Positions 40,419 through 50,037 of a DNA stretch of 64,000 nt are shown here, in pieces (the first letter of the stretch is position 1; each line of letters starts with the position of its first letter). Origin of the DNA: Bacteroidaceae bacterium (GTDB taxonomy: Bacteria > Bacteroidota > Bacteroidia > Bacteroidales > Bacteroidaceae); contig JAFUFW010000021.1 of NCBI GenBank assembly GCA_017469685.1, positions 1 to 64,000 of the forward strand, read 5' to 3'. The notes beneath the pieces were generated by a model. The model was not told where the DNA came from. It searched no databases and worked only from the letters and a program-made list of their open reading frames with translations. The position numbers and the translations under genes are program-made.

Positions 40419-41849
40419 ATGAGTAAAGCTATAAACAGAAGAAACTTCCTGAAATATATGGCCGGAGGTGCTGTCAGTGCCGCTCCTGCCGCCTCGCTCC
40501 TCGTAGCCTCATGCAAGCCAGCCTCATCTGCGGAAGGGCAAAATGGGACTATGACCATGCGTACCAACCATAACACGGGCGACCGCGTCTCGCTCCTTGG
40601 CTATGGAATGATGCGCTTGCCGATGCTCCCCGAGGGCTCTAAGGAGGACCCGCAGACAGGGCTCTTCGATCAGGAGATGATTAATCGCCAGGTTGACTAT
40701 GCCCTTGAGCATGGTGTCAACTATTTCGACACAAGCCCGGTCTACTGCCGTGGCCTCTCGGAGCGCTGCACGGGAATAGCGCTGAAGCGCCATCCGCGCG
40801 ACAAATATTTCATCGCTACCAAGCTCTCGAACTTCGACAACAGCACTTGGCCTCTCGATGAGTCTAAAAAGATGTTTGAGAACTCGCTAAAGGAACTCCA
40901 GACTGACTATATCGACTACCTCCTGCTCCACAGCACTGGGGGCGGAGGGCGAGACCCTGAGACGGGCGAAGAACTAAGTGGGCTCGAGGTGTGCAAACGG
41001 CGTTTCATCGACAATGGCCTGACGGACTGGCTCGTAGAGCAGAAGACTGCCGGACGCATTCGCAACCTCGGATTCTCATGGCACGGAGACTATCGTGCCT
41101 TCGAGCTCTTGCTTCAGCTGCACGACGAAGGGCGCTACCACTGGGACTTCTGCCAGATAGAGCTCAACTACCTCGACTGGTTCTACGCCAACGAGATCAA
41201 CAGCCGCAATGTTGATGCTGTGAAACTCTATGGTGAGTTGGAGAAACGCAACATTCCGGCAGTTATCATGGAGCCGCTGCTCGGAGGGCGTCTGGCCAAC
41301 GTCAATGAGGAAGTGGCAGCCGAGCTCAAGCAGCGCGACCCTGAAGCCACAATAGCGTCGTGGGCTTTCCGCTTCGCGGGCTCTCCCGAGGGCGTGCTCA
41401 CCGTGCTCAGCGGCATGACATTCATGGAGCATCTGCAGGAGAACGTCGCTACTTACTCGCCACTGCGACCTGTCAGCGCCGAGGAACACGACTTCCTGAT
41501 GCATATCGCTGAGCTGATATTCGGGCAGCAGGAGGTTCCCTGCACAGCCTGTCAGTACTGCATGCCATGCCCCTACGGGCTCGACATACCCGCCATCTTT
41601 GCACATTATAATAAATGTATCCGCGAGGGAAACACTCCACAAAGCAGCGGATCGCCAACCTTCAGAAAGCAACGCCGCGCCTTCCTCGTGGGTTACGACA
41701 GATCCGTTCCACGTCTGCGCCAGGCCAGCCACTGCATAGGCTGCAACCAATGCGCACCCCACTGCCCCCAGCAGATTGAGATCCCTCGCGAGCTTCAGCG
41801 TATAGATGCATACGTTGAACAGCTCCGGCGCGAAGGGGGTGCGCTATGA
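40419..41849 (+). CDS. Tat-exported lipoprotein aldo/keto reductase with C-terminal ferredoxin motifs
   Basis: 476-aa protein. The N-terminus has a textbook Tat motif (NRRNFLKYMAGG, residues 6-17), then hydrophobic residues and a lipobox-like LVASC with Cys32, so it may be a lipoprotein. The aldo/keto reductase barrel keeps the full tetrad: Asp104 and Tyr109 (NYFDTSPVY), Lys135 (FIATKLSN), His171 (YLLLHSTG). The end carries two cluster motifs, CTACQYCMPCPYG (from Cys375) and CIGCNQCAPHCP (from Cys439). Electrons probably come from the fused ferredoxin encoded upstream rather than from NADPH, which is absent outside the cytoplasm. Substrate unknown. Confidence 0.9.
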   Translation: MSKAINRRNFLKYMAGGAVSAAPAASLLVASCKPASSAEGQNGTMTMRTNHNTGDRVSLLGYGMMRLPMLPEGSKEDPQTGLFDQEMINRQVDYALEHGVNYFDTSPVYCRGLSERCTGIALKRHPRDKYFIATKLSNFDNSTWPLDESKKMFENSLKELQTDYIDYLLLHSTGGGGRDPETGEELSGLEVCKRRFIDNGLTDWLVEQKTAGRIRNLGFSWHGDYRAFELLLQLHDEGRYHWDFCQIELNYLDWFYANEINSRNVDAVKLYGELEKRNIPAVIMEPLLGGRLANVNEEVAAELKQRDPEATIASWAFRFAGSPEGVLTVLSGMTFMEHLQENVATYSPLRPVSAEEHDFLMHIAELIFGQQEVPCTACQYCMPCPYGLDIPAIFAHYNKCIREGNTPQSSGSPTFRKQRRAFLVGYDRSVPRLRQASHCIGCNQCAPHCPQQIEIPRELQRIDAYVEQLRREGGAL

Positions 41850-41895
41850 TGGCTTAACCTTGTTACAGACTCACCTTAGGTGTTGAGTCCATAAT

Positions 41896-41930
41896 ACAAA
41901 AGAGCGCCCATGTGGGCGCTCTTTTGTTTT
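41896..41930. terminator. Bidirectional terminator
   Basis: Perfect 14-bp stem ACAAAAGAGCGCCC (41896-41909) with its complement at 41914-41927, tetraloop ATGT, T-rich on the right and A-rich on the left. It ends both the reductase gene and the convergent C10 peptidase gene. Confidence 0.9.
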
Positions 41931-41954
41931 GTCATGAGAAAACTGAACGGCGGC

Positions 41955-44900
41955 TTAACGGACCTTGCTCACTGCAACTTTCTTCTTGTTGCGGATGTAG
42001 ATTCCGTTTTGCGTGCGGTTGACCTTACGGCCTGAGAGGTCATAGACAGCTCCTGCATTGGCCTTGTCGGAGGCTATGCCATTTATGGCGTCGGGGCCGC
42101 CCTGGATGGTGAGCTTGCCTGCTACGTAGGTGAACTCGTAGTTGTCGGCCTCGCAGCCAGAGACACGGATTTCGTAGACACCAGCATAGCTTTCTGGCGT
42201 AGCATCGCACTCGAATATGGGCTCATGCTTGAGCACATCGTCGATCTTCTCGCGGTTGCGAAGGGAAGAGTACTTGGCCTCAAAGACAGGATTCTCCTCG
42301 CCATATTCGCGTGTGTAGGAGAGTGCCGTCACGGTTACAGGTGCGCGCTCTACGGTGAGAGTGCCTTCGACGTATTGTACGCCAAGGCTTACGATGGAGC
42401 CCGCTGCCACTTGAATGGGATAGTCGCCCACAGGCGATGTCAGTTCGGCATCGCAGGTCAGGACGGGGTCGCCGGTTACGGGAGCGCCGGTGACGGCGTA
42501 GGTGAAGGTTCCGTTGGCACGGCCATACTGGCGCGATGAGGGCTGAGCCGTCACAGTGGGCACGCCAGTGTACTCTTCAACGTCGAACTTACCCCAGAAC
42601 TCGTCTGCCTTGTAGGCGTCGACCAATGCTGCGGGCACGAAGATTGTCTTTGCAGTGTTGTTGATGCCAGAGGCGTTGCCGTCGACGATAGATGAGGGAT
42701 TGAGGATGGCAATGTACTTAAGCTTGGAGGTGGTGGCAAATGCGTTCTCGCCGATGGTACGAACGTTTGCAGGGATGATGATAGCCTGCATGGCAGTGTT
42801 GCTGCGGAAAGCCTCGGCAGGAATCTCGGTGATAGAGGTGAAGTACTGTAAGTCTTCGAGCGTCTTGATAGCTGAAGCACCCTTGAACACTGTCGAAAGG
42901 TCGGTGACAGATGCCAGCTCCTCAGCGCTCAGCTCATCATCGTCGTTAAGATCCCAGCGGTTGAGCGCGAGGGACTTTGCCTTTGCATCGATGAACGGAA
43001 CGAAGTGGAGCTTCGTGCGGACAGATGCTATGGCATCCTGAATCTGGGCTTCTGAAGCCTCGAAGTTGTCATAGACGGCTTGCTCTGCTGCCACGTCTAT
43101 ATCCTGAGCCTTGGCTTGCTGGATCAACTGCTTGAGATCCTCTGTCAGATTGAAGAACTCGCGGTTAGCCTCTACTTCGTCAATGCTGATGAATCCCCAC
43201 TGAGTAGCCTCGGGAGCCTCCTCGTTGCGGGCGATGTCCCAGTAGAGGCCGTAGGTGCTTGTGGTGAAATCTGTAGCATGTTTGATGTCGGTGCCGAGGT
43301 ATTCACCCTCGACGTAAGTGCTCAAGGTTGAAGGCACCTGCAAGGTGTAGATATGCTCGCCCACCTCTTCGATGCTCCAATAGGCGGTCTTGTCGGTAAG
43401 CCTATCTGAAGGACCGTCGACGAAGCAGGCCTTGGTGCCTGAGCCCACCTTAGAGTCAGTAGAGGTGCGGAAGAGCAGTTTGTTGCCAGTGAGGTTCTCC
43501 GCTTCCATGTAGTAGGTGTTGGATGTGCTTGCGCCTACGTGCTTGAAATGATAGATAAGACCTTCGTTTGATACTACTGCCTGAGTGCCATAGGCCTCAC
43601 CCTTATTGATGTAGGCGCGCATGCCAAGGTTGAAGACGTAGTATGACTTGTTGACCTCGAACTCTGCGAAGTCCGGCCATCGCATAGCGCGCATCTCACG
43701 AATCTCGCCGAACTCCTTCCACACGTCTGCCTGGGCGTAAAGATCCTTGCTGCCGTAGGGAACGTAGAGCACAGCACTGCTGACGGGAACGTTCTTGAAA
43801 ACGTTCTGGCCAAGTGAGATGAGGGCCGGATCAGCTACGGATACTCGAACTTCTTTGAGCTTGGCACAGCCGTAGAAGGCATTGTCGCCGATCTCCTTGA
43901 GCTTCAGCGGCAACTCAATGCTCTCGAGCTTGCTGCAACCACGGAAGGCATTGTAGTAAATACCAGTGAGGTTCTCGGGGAGAACCACCTTCTCCAACTT
44001 GGTGCAATTCAGGAATTCATTGCCGGCAAGGTACTGCAATTTGGCGAAATACTTCAGGTCAGAGGCATCAACAATAGCGGTGTTGGCTGTGAAGATGCCC
44101 TCGAGAGTGCCTAAGGTGGCTGCTTCAGTGTAGCTTATCTCTCCGTCGCTGTCGCCGTCGATAGAGTTCACGCAGACGTTGCGGAAGGCTTTGTCGACGA
44201 AGTTGATGAGGTCGAGCTTCTTGCGCAGGCGGCCGCTGGCCTGTTCTATGAGTTCATCGGAGCTTTCGAGGTCGGCATAGACGGCTTCCTCGTTGGTGCA
44301 GTCGAGTTTCTTCTTCTTGGCTACATTGAGGAGGTTCTCAAGCTGTTTGGCTTTCTGATAGGTGGCAAGCTTGTCGGCATCGTAGGGCGTGAACATCCAA
44401 TGGCAGTTGCTCTTGTAGTCGGCATAGCTGATGTCGCTGTAGATGCCATAGGTCGGAACGAAGGCATTGCTGGCATGTGACGGCTGCACTCCGAGATATT
44501 CTCCTTCGACATAACCAGTGACGTCCGATGGAATCTGCAACGTGTAGGTGTTATCAGTGCCCTCAACGAGCTTTATCTCCCAGTATGCGGTCTTGTCGGT
44601 GACGACTGATGTCTGGCCGTCGACGAAGCAAGCCTTAATGCCGCGCCCGACCTTCGTGTCGGTGGACGAACGGAAGAGGATGTGCTTGTCGTTGCCTGTA
44701 TCATTGGAATAGAGATAGTAGACGCCCTCTGGCATTGAGGCTGAGTGGCGGAGCTGAAAGCGCATAGGCTCGTCCGTGTCATCCACTATAGCCTGAGTGT
44801 TCCAAGCCTCGCCGCGAGTCAGGTAACGGCCAGTACCCACATTATATAAATAAAGGTTGGTGTTCGTCGTAATGCCAATGTAGTCGCCTCCGCTCAAGAT

Positions 44901-46775
44901 GCGCTGGCGATAGTTGGAACCGAAGTCGCGCCACTGAGGAGTATTGGCGAAATACTCTTGCGTGCCTTGCAGCGAATTGAGTGTGGCGTTAGAGAGGTCG
45001 ATGCCATCCCACACATCTTCGCCAAGGGTTATTTGCTCGGGATTGATGCTGTTGACGGTGAACGATTTCAGCTTCGTGCAGTTGGCAAAGGCGCGGTTGC
45101 CAATGCTCTTAATACCGAGAGGCAGGGTTACGGCATTAATTGTGGCACAGCCCTCGAACGTGCCAGCCTCGATGGCTGTGAGGTTGGCTGGCAAGGTTAC
45201 ATTGGGTAGAACGCGGCAGCCATTGAAAGCACCCTCGCCTATCTCGGTGATGTCGTCGCGCAGGTTTATCTCCTTGAGTGTGCGGCATCCTTCGAAGGCG
45301 CGTGCGCCTATCCTCTTGACGCTTTTCGGAAGTTTGATAGTCGTCAGACGTGAGCAACCGCTGAAGGCTTCGTCTGGGATCTCGGTGAGACCTGTGAAAT
45401 TGTATAGCTCGGTAAACTCGGTGAAGGATTTACCCTTGAATGTGTCGCCAAGGTCGGTTACCTCGGCAGCTTCGCCGTAGGTGAGCTTGCCATCGCCATC
45501 CTTGTCGAAGGCTGCAATAATCAGCCGCTTGAGAGTGGCGTTGGCAATGGGCAGGGAGCGAGTCTCGAAGTTGATAGGCTCGACACCTATCACACACTCG
45601 CGCGACTGGCTGTAGCCACCGTCGGAACCGCCGATGCCCTGAGAGCCTGGGTGAAGGCTGGAGAGGAGGTAGTAGCCGTCGGACGAGCCGCCCCAACCCC
45701 AGTTGATATGGTAGCAGAGGTTACCATCGTAGCCGTCGCAGACAAAAGCGTGGCCGCCACTGCCGTTGGCGCCCGAGAGGTACACGGGACGGGCATTGGC
45801 CACTTCGTTGTAGATCATGGCATCCCACTGCTCTTCAGTCATGCCGTTGAATGAACTATATTTGACCGATTCGCCGAAGCCGAAGTAGTTTCTGAAGGCA
45901 TCGTCAACAGCGCTTGAGTAAGCGCCTGAAGAGGAATTGGAGTAGTCCATCTGGACAGAAGCACCGCAATACAGCATCAGGTCGGCAACAGCCTTGCGCT
46001 GTTTAGCTGTTGAGGAACTGCTGTAAGTGTCGGTCATATTGTCCCAGTCGATGGGAGAGTTGTTAGGTACGGCCGGCACCTGCAGCTTTTGTCCGTTGTA
46101 ATCCTTGCGGCCTTGGAAGGCGGGAATCTCTGCCTGCGTCTCGGTGACCATCTTCGCGCGGTGGTAATATAGTATCTGTGCCATGGCTGTTGCCACGCAT
46201 CCGGTGACGGAACGACCGAGGGTGAAGTACATCGGGCATGACTCGTTGTAAGGGCTGCCTTGGTTCCATTTGGATGTGCAGAGCTGTTCAACGGGGTCAT
46301 GCTTTGGGATGTTTGCCTTGCGTATAGGAGCTCCCGAGCGCCGGATGGCGTCGAGTTCATCCTCGTAGCTTTCGAGCCAGAACTTCATATTCTCTGGCAG
46401 TTGGGTGTAGTCGAAGTGTCCTTGGTTAGTATAGCCAAGAACGGGGAACGTCTGGTCGTCGCCGGAGACGATGACGAAGCCTTCCTCCTGACCACGGTCG
46501 AAAACGTAGTAGAGGTCGAGAGCGTCAGTTTTGAGACCTCGAATCTGGCGTACATGGCGACGCGGCGACAGACGGAAGTCGGATTCTACGGCTTTAAGCT
46601 GGCGGCTGCCCTTTCGCGTTGAAAGGAATTCGGCAGCGCGCTGGCGAGCTTGGTCCTGGGTGATGGGCTCGGCATTTGCGCCCGTCGAAGAGAGGAGCAT
46701 CAAAGCTGTTGACGCCAGAGCTAATGCGGTGTGGCGTGTGAGGCTGGTTAGCCTGAAGAAGTTAGTTGGTTTCAT
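41955..46775 (-). CDS. Giant C10 family cysteine peptidase with EF-hand loops, BspA-type LRRs and MBG domains
   Basis: 1606-aa secreted protein. Signal peptide (ALASTALMLLSSTGANA), propeptide (about 37-150), then a streptopain-like peptidase with Cys193 (VTGCVATAMAQ), His342 (GGHAFVCDGYDG) and INWGWGG. There follow three EF-hand-like loops (DKDGDGKLTYGE near 424, DGDSDGEISYTE near 870, DLNDDDELSAEE near 1273), each leading into BspA-type leucine-rich repeats (RIGARAFEGCRTLKEINL). Two copies of a ricin-like domain (YLYNVGTGRYL; YVFNLGMRAYI) mark a tandem duplication of about 400 residues. Two MBG domains and a GIYIRNKKKVAVSKVR tail end it. Likely a surface protease and adhesin. It follows the nucleoside kinase gene by 42 bp. 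Confidence 0.9.
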   Translation of the reverse strand: MKPTNFFRLTSLTRHTALALASTALMLLSSTGANAEPITQDQARQRAAEFLSTRKGSRQLKAVESDFRLSPRRHVRQIRGLKTDALDLYYVFDRGQEEGFVIVSGDDQTFPVLGYTNQGHFDYTQLPENMKFWLESYEDELDAIRRSGAPIRKANIPKHDPVEQLCTSKWNQGSPYNESCPMYFTLGRSVTGCVATAMAQILYYHRAKMVTETQAEIPAFQGRKDYNGQKLQVPAVPNNSPIDWDNMTDTYSSSSTAKQRKAVADLMLYCGASVQMDYSNSSSGAYSSAVDDAFRNYFGFGESVKYSSFNGMTEEQWDAMIYNEVANARPVYLSGANGSGGHAFVCDGYDGNLCYHINWGWGGSSDGYYLLSSLHPGSQGIGGSDGGYSQSRECVIGVEPINFETRSLPIANATLKRLIIAAFDKDGDGKLTYGEAAEVTDLGDTFKGKSFTEFTELYNFTGLTEIPDEAFSGCSRLTTIKLPKSVKRIGARAFEGCRTLKEINLRDDITEIGEGAFNGCRVLPNVTLPANLTAIEAGTFEGCATINAVTLPLGIKSIGNRAFANCTKLKSFTVNSINPEQITLGEDVWDGIDLSNATLNSLQGTQEYFANTPQWRDFGSNYRQRILSGGDYIGITTNTNLYLYNVGTGRYLTRGEAWNTQAIVDDTDEPMRFQLRHSASMPEGVYYLYSNDTGNDKHILFRSSTDTKVGRGIKACFVDGQTSVVTDKTAYWEIKLVEGTDNTYTLQIPSDVTGYVEGEYLGVQPSHASNAFVPTYGIYSDISYADYKSNCHWMFTPYDADKLATYQKAKQLENLLNVAKKKKLDCTNEEAVYADLESSDELIEQASGRLRKKLDLINFVDKAFRNVCVNSIDGDSDGEISYTEAATLGTLEGIFTANTAIVDASDLKYFAKLQYLAGNEFLNCTKLEKVVLPENLTGIYYNAFRGCSKLESIELPLKLKEIGDNAFYGCAKLKEVRVSVADPALISLGQNVFKNVPVSSAVLYVPYGSKDLYAQADVWKEFGEIREMRAMRWPDFAEFEVNKSYYVFNLGMRAYINKGEAYGTQAVVSNEGLIYHFKHVGASTSNTYYMEAENLTGNKLLFRTSTDSKVGSGTKACFVDGPSDRLTDKTAYWSIEEVGEHIYTLQVPSTLSTYVEGEYLGTDIKHATDFTTSTYGLYWDIARNEEAPEATQWGFISIDEVEANREFFNLTEDLKQLIQQAKAQDIDVAAEQAVYDNFEASEAQIQDAIASVRTKLHFVPFIDAKAKSLALNRWDLNDDDELSAEELASVTDLSTVFKGASAIKTLEDLQYFTSITEIPAEAFRSNTAMQAIIIPANVRTIGENAFATTSKLKYIAILNPSSIVDGNASGINNTAKTIFVPAALVDAYKADEFWGKFDVEEYTGVPTVTAQPSSRQYGRANGTFTYAVTGAPVTGDPVLTCDAELTSPVGDYPIQVAAGSIVSLGVQYVEGTLTVERAPVTVTALSYTREYGEENPVFEAKYSSLRNREKIDDVLKHEPIFECDATPESYAGVYEIRVSGCEADNYEFTYVAGKLTIQGGPDAINGIASDKANAGAVYDLSGRKVNRTQNGIYIRNKKKVAVSKVR

Positions 46776-46817
46776 AGTCCTTTTCTTGTTATCTAAAGTC
46801 CTTATTGTCTAAAGTTC

Positions 46818-48497
46818 TTAGTACTTGAAGCTTGACCCGCCGACGAACTCACGCATTATTGAGGTCGGTGGAATCTCTTTGTCGCTTACGGGGATGAAGT
46901 AGTGTATGAATTTCAGGAGGCGATGGGCTTCGCTGTATTCCTTGCAGTTCTTGGGCACGGAGGCCAGGATGATCTCGGCGTGTGTGCGGAGGACCGCAAA
47001 CTCTATGTTAAGCGCAGAGTTAAACATGACATCGGCCGTTTCCTGGAACGGCAGTATCCAACGCTCTTCAGCGTCGCAGACATTCTTCCACTGGGCGATG
47101 GTCTGCTGCGCGGTGAATGCTCCTTTGTTGTAATCACGAATGATGCGGCGCAGCAGACGGTTGTCCTGCGTAGGAATCCAATTGTGGTCGTCGAGCGAGA
47201 TGCTGGTGAGGGCCGAGACGAATATCTTAAACTTCATTGATTCCTCGATGCGCTCTGTCAGCAGAGGATTCAAGGCGTGTATGCCTTCGATGATGAGGAC
47301 GCTGTCGTTCTGCAGCTTGAGGCGTTTGCCATTGAACTCCCGCTTGCCTGTGACGAAGTTGTACTCGGGAATCTCGACGCGCTCACCTGCCAACAGACGC
47401 GACAGGTGCTCTTCGAGAAGTTCGCAGTCGACGGCCTTTACGTTGTCGAAGTCGTAGCTGCCGTCGGGCAGCAGGGGGGTGTCGACACGGTTGACGAAAT
47501 AGTCGTCTGTTGAGAAGGAGAGGGGGCGGAGTCCGCAGGCAAGCAGCTGAATGGATAGGCGCTTGCAGAAGGTTGTCTTTCCCGAGCTCGACGGGCCTGT
47601 TATGAGTACGATGCGTATTGGCTGCTCCTTCTGGCGGAAGCGCTTGTCGATTTCCTCGGCTATCTGTACTATCTTTTTCTCCTGCAACGCTTCGCTCACC
47701 TGGATGAGCTCTGAAGCATTACCGCGGAGAACCGCCTTGTTGACGTCGCCGACATTGGAGAGGCGCATGATGATGTCCCAACGCACCTTTTCGGCAAACA
47801 TGTCGAACGTCTTTGGTTGCTCCATCATTGGGGCCAGCTTCGTGGGGTCGTTAGTGTCGGGAACCCGCAGAAGCAGGCCTCCATGGTAGCTCTCGAGCCC
47901 CCACACCTTAAGGTATCCTGCTGATGGTACGAGCGGGCCATAGTAGTAGTCCACAGTGTCGCCGAGCATATAGTAGTCGGTGTAGATCTGTCCGCTCGTC
48001 TCAAGCAGCTTCACCTTATCGGCAAAACCTCGCTCCGAGAAGATGCGAAGCGCTTCTTCGTTCGTGGCTTCGAAGCGGCGGAAGGGCATGTCGAGCCGGA
48101 TAATCTCGGCCATGCGCTCGCGGATCTTTACCACGTCGTCCTCTATGAAAGGCTCTGCACCGCGTTTCTTGAAGTTGCAGTAGTAGCCGCGTGAGATAGG
48201 ATGCTCGATGAAGAGCTTGCTGCCGGGGAAGATATCCGTGGCAGCCTTGTAGAGCACGAAGCACAAGGAGCGGACGTAGACTCGGTGGCCAGAACCGGCG
48301 CTAGCATCGAAAAACTCAACGTCGCGGTTCTGGTAGAGCCGGAACTTCAGGCCCTGCGAGGCATTGTTCACCTTTGCCGAGACAACAGGAAAGGGGATAT
48401 TGAGTTCAGAGGCAAATTCGTGGTAGACATCAAGCAGCGACGAGCCTTCGATGAAGCTTTTTGTGACGCCATTGTTCTTGCAGCGGATTTGTAGCAT
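46818..48497 (-). CDS. Nucleoside (uridine) kinase with TGS-like N-terminus
   Basis: 559-aa cytoplasmic protein. Residues 1-70 resemble a TGS domain, followed by a region like the tRNA-synthetase second additional domain (LFIEHPISRGYYCNFKKR). The kinase domain (about 290-500) has Walker A GPSSSGKTTFCKRL, FSTDDYFVNR, YNFVTGKREF and VLIIEGIHALNP, as in phosphoribulokinase/uridine kinases. Such fusions are standard in Bacteroidetes and phosphorylate uridine or cytidine for salvage. The promoter -7 box is TATCTTTG (minus strand, 48537-48544). Confidence 0.9.
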   Translation of the reverse strand: MLQIRCKNNGVTKSFIEGSSLLDVYHEFASELNIPFPVVSAKVNNASQGLKFRLYQNRDVEFFDASAGSGHRVYVRSLCFVLYKAATDIFPGSKLFIEHPISRGYYCNFKKRGAEPFIEDDVVKIRERMAEIIRLDMPFRRFEATNEEALRIFSERGFADKVKLLETSGQIYTDYYMLGDTVDYYYGPLVPSAGYLKVWGLESYHGGLLLRVPDTNDPTKLAPMMEQPKTFDMFAEKVRWDIIMRLSNVGDVNKAVLRGNASELIQVSEALQEKKIVQIAEEIDKRFRQKEQPIRIVLITGPSSSGKTTFCKRLSIQLLACGLRPLSFSTDDYFVNRVDTPLLPDGSYDFDNVKAVDCELLEEHLSRLLAGERVEIPEYNFVTGKREFNGKRLKLQNDSVLIIEGIHALNPLLTERIEESMKFKIFVSALTSISLDDHNWIPTQDNRLLRRIIRDYNKGAFTAQQTIAQWKNVCDAEERWILPFQETADVMFNSALNIEFAVLRTHAEIILASVPKNCKEYSEAHRLLKFIHYFIPVSDKEIPPTSIMREFVGGSSFKY

Positions 48498-48536
48498 ACG
48501 CTTGCGTTCGTATTATTTATTTAGTTAAGGAATGCA

Positions 48537-48668
48537 CAAAGATAAGAAAAGATTAGAGATTATGGATTAGTGAATAAAGTTTTTTTCTGTTTTTGGAGAT
48601 TTTTTTCTTCTTACTGCTATTTTTTCTTTAATCACTAATTCCTAATCCCCGATCTTTTCATATCTTTG
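48537..48668. promoter_or_regulatory. Mirror-image divergent promoters built from heptad arrays
   Basis: Minus-strand TATCTTTG (48537-48544) drives the kinase; plus-strand TATCTTTG (48661-48668) drives the UPF0597 gene. The flanking 43-bp arms (48537-48579 and 48626-48668) are inverted copies of each other, 36 of 43 positions identical. Inside each arm are four 7-bp units: GATTAGA, GATTATG, GATTAGT, GAATAAA on the left; GATCGGG, GATTAGG, AATTAGT, GATTAAA on the right (complement strand). Confidence 0.75.
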
Positions 48669-48689
48669 CGGTAATTAAACGGACCTGTT

Positions 48690-49991
48690 ATGCTTTCATC
48701 CAATGAGAAAGAAGCGATGCTCGAACTGCTGCACGAGCAAGTGGTGCCCGCAATCGGATGTACGGAACCGATGGCGGTGGCTTTGTGTGTGGCTCGTGCC
48801 ACAGAACTGCTGAGCGCAGAAGCGGATGCCACCGGGCCTCGCGTAGTGCCTGAGACTATCGAGCTCAGCCTTAGCGCGAACATTCTTAAGAACGCTATGG
48901 GCGTTGGCATTCCAGGCACTGGCGGTATGATAGGCCTGCCAATAGCCGTTGCCATGGGAGCAATAGGCGGCAAGTCGTGCTTGGGGCTGGAGGTCCTGCG
49001 CGACTGCACTGCCGATGTCCTGGCTGCTGCCCGACGGTATGTCAAGGAGGACCATATTGACATCCGTCTTGAGACATCCGACCCGGATAAACTGTTTATT
49101 CGCGCCAAAGTCAGTGCGCAAGGTCATGAGGCTGAGGCTCTCATCAAGGGCGCACATACGAACTTCATGGATGCCTCCCAAGCTACGGCGACTATGGGGC
49201 AGGAGTGTAGCGAATGTAATGAGCTGAAGTGCCTAACGCTGCGCAAAGTCTATGATTTCGCCACCACGATGCCTGTCTCCGACATCGATTTCATCCTCGA
49301 AGCCAAACGCTTGAACGAGGCGGCAGCCGAAGAGGGCCTGCGCGAGAACTATGGCCATCAGCTGGGAAAGACAATGTGCTCGCCGCTCGGCCGTGGCATC
49401 ATGGGCGACAGTATCTTCTCGAAAGTCCTGTCGGTGACATCATGTGCCTGCGACGCCCGCATGGCCGGAGCCATGATTCCTGTGATGAGCAACTCGGGAA
49501 GCGGTAACCAAGGCATCTGCGCCACGATGCCCGTGGTAGTGTTTGCACGCGAGAACCACAACACCGACGAGGAACTCATCCGCGCCCTGACGCTCTCGCA
49601 CCTCACGGCGATCTACATAAAACAGTCGCTCGGCTGCCTCTCGGCGCTTTGCGGTTGCGTCGTAGCCAGCACTGGCAGCAGCGTTGGCATAACCTACCTG
49701 ATGGGCGGAACCTACGAGCAAGTGTCTCATTCCGTGAAGAATATGATTGCCAACCTCACGGGCATGATTTGTGACGGAGCCAAGCCTTCGTGCGCACTCA
49801 AGCTGACAACGGGCGTAGGTACAGCCGTCATGAGCGCCATGCTGGCCATACAGCATAAATACGTCACATCGGCTGAAGGCATCATCGACGACGATGTCGA
49901 CCGCAGCATCCACAACCTCACGTCGATAGGCTCACGGGGCATGGACGAAACAGACCGCTTCGTGCTCGACATAATGACGAGCAAGAGTTGA
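48690..49991 (+). CDS. UPF0597 / CyuA-type L-cysteine desulfidase family protein
   Basis: 433-aa iron-sulfur protein related to the serine dehydratase alpha domain. Conserved cysteines that would hold a 4Fe-4S cluster are visible: Cys24 in AIGCTEP, one in QSLGCLSALCGCVV, and the pair CDGAKPSC seven residues apart, as in the archaeal L-cysteine desulfidase. Glycine-rich NSGSGNQGICATMPV is also characteristic. Expected reaction: L-cysteine to pyruvate, ammonia and sulfide; some annotations call the family serine ammonia-lyase. Its own promoter lies 21 bp upstream. Confidence 0.85.
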   Translation: MLSSNEKEAMLELLHEQVVPAIGCTEPMAVALCVARATELLSAEADATGPRVVPETIELSLSANILKNAMGVGIPGTGGMIGLPIAVAMGAIGGKSCLGLEVLRDCTADVLAAARRYVKEDHIDIRLETSDPDKLFIRAKVSAQGHEAEALIKGAHTNFMDASQATATMGQECSECNELKCLTLRKVYDFATTMPVSDIDFILEAKRLNEAAAEEGLRENYGHQLGKTMCSPLGRGIMGDSIFSKVLSVTSCACDARMAGAMIPVMSNSGSGNQGICATMPVVVFARENHNTDEELIRALTLSHLTAIYIKQSLGCLSALCGCVVASTGSSVGITYLMGGTYEQVSHSVKNMIANLTGMICDGAKPSCALKLTTGVGTAVMSAMLAIQHKYVTSAEGIIDDDVDRSIHNLTSIGSRGMDETDRFVLDIMTSKS

Positions 49992-50037
49992 TAGGCCGGC
50001 AGCCGACGGCTGACAGTTGAAACCAAAGTTTTAAACA

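Noticed and set aside
48537-48668. Invertible (phase-variable) promoter of the Bacteroides capsule type
   Set aside because: Here the promoters lie inside the repeats rather than between them, so inversion would not switch expression; no recombinase gene is nearby.
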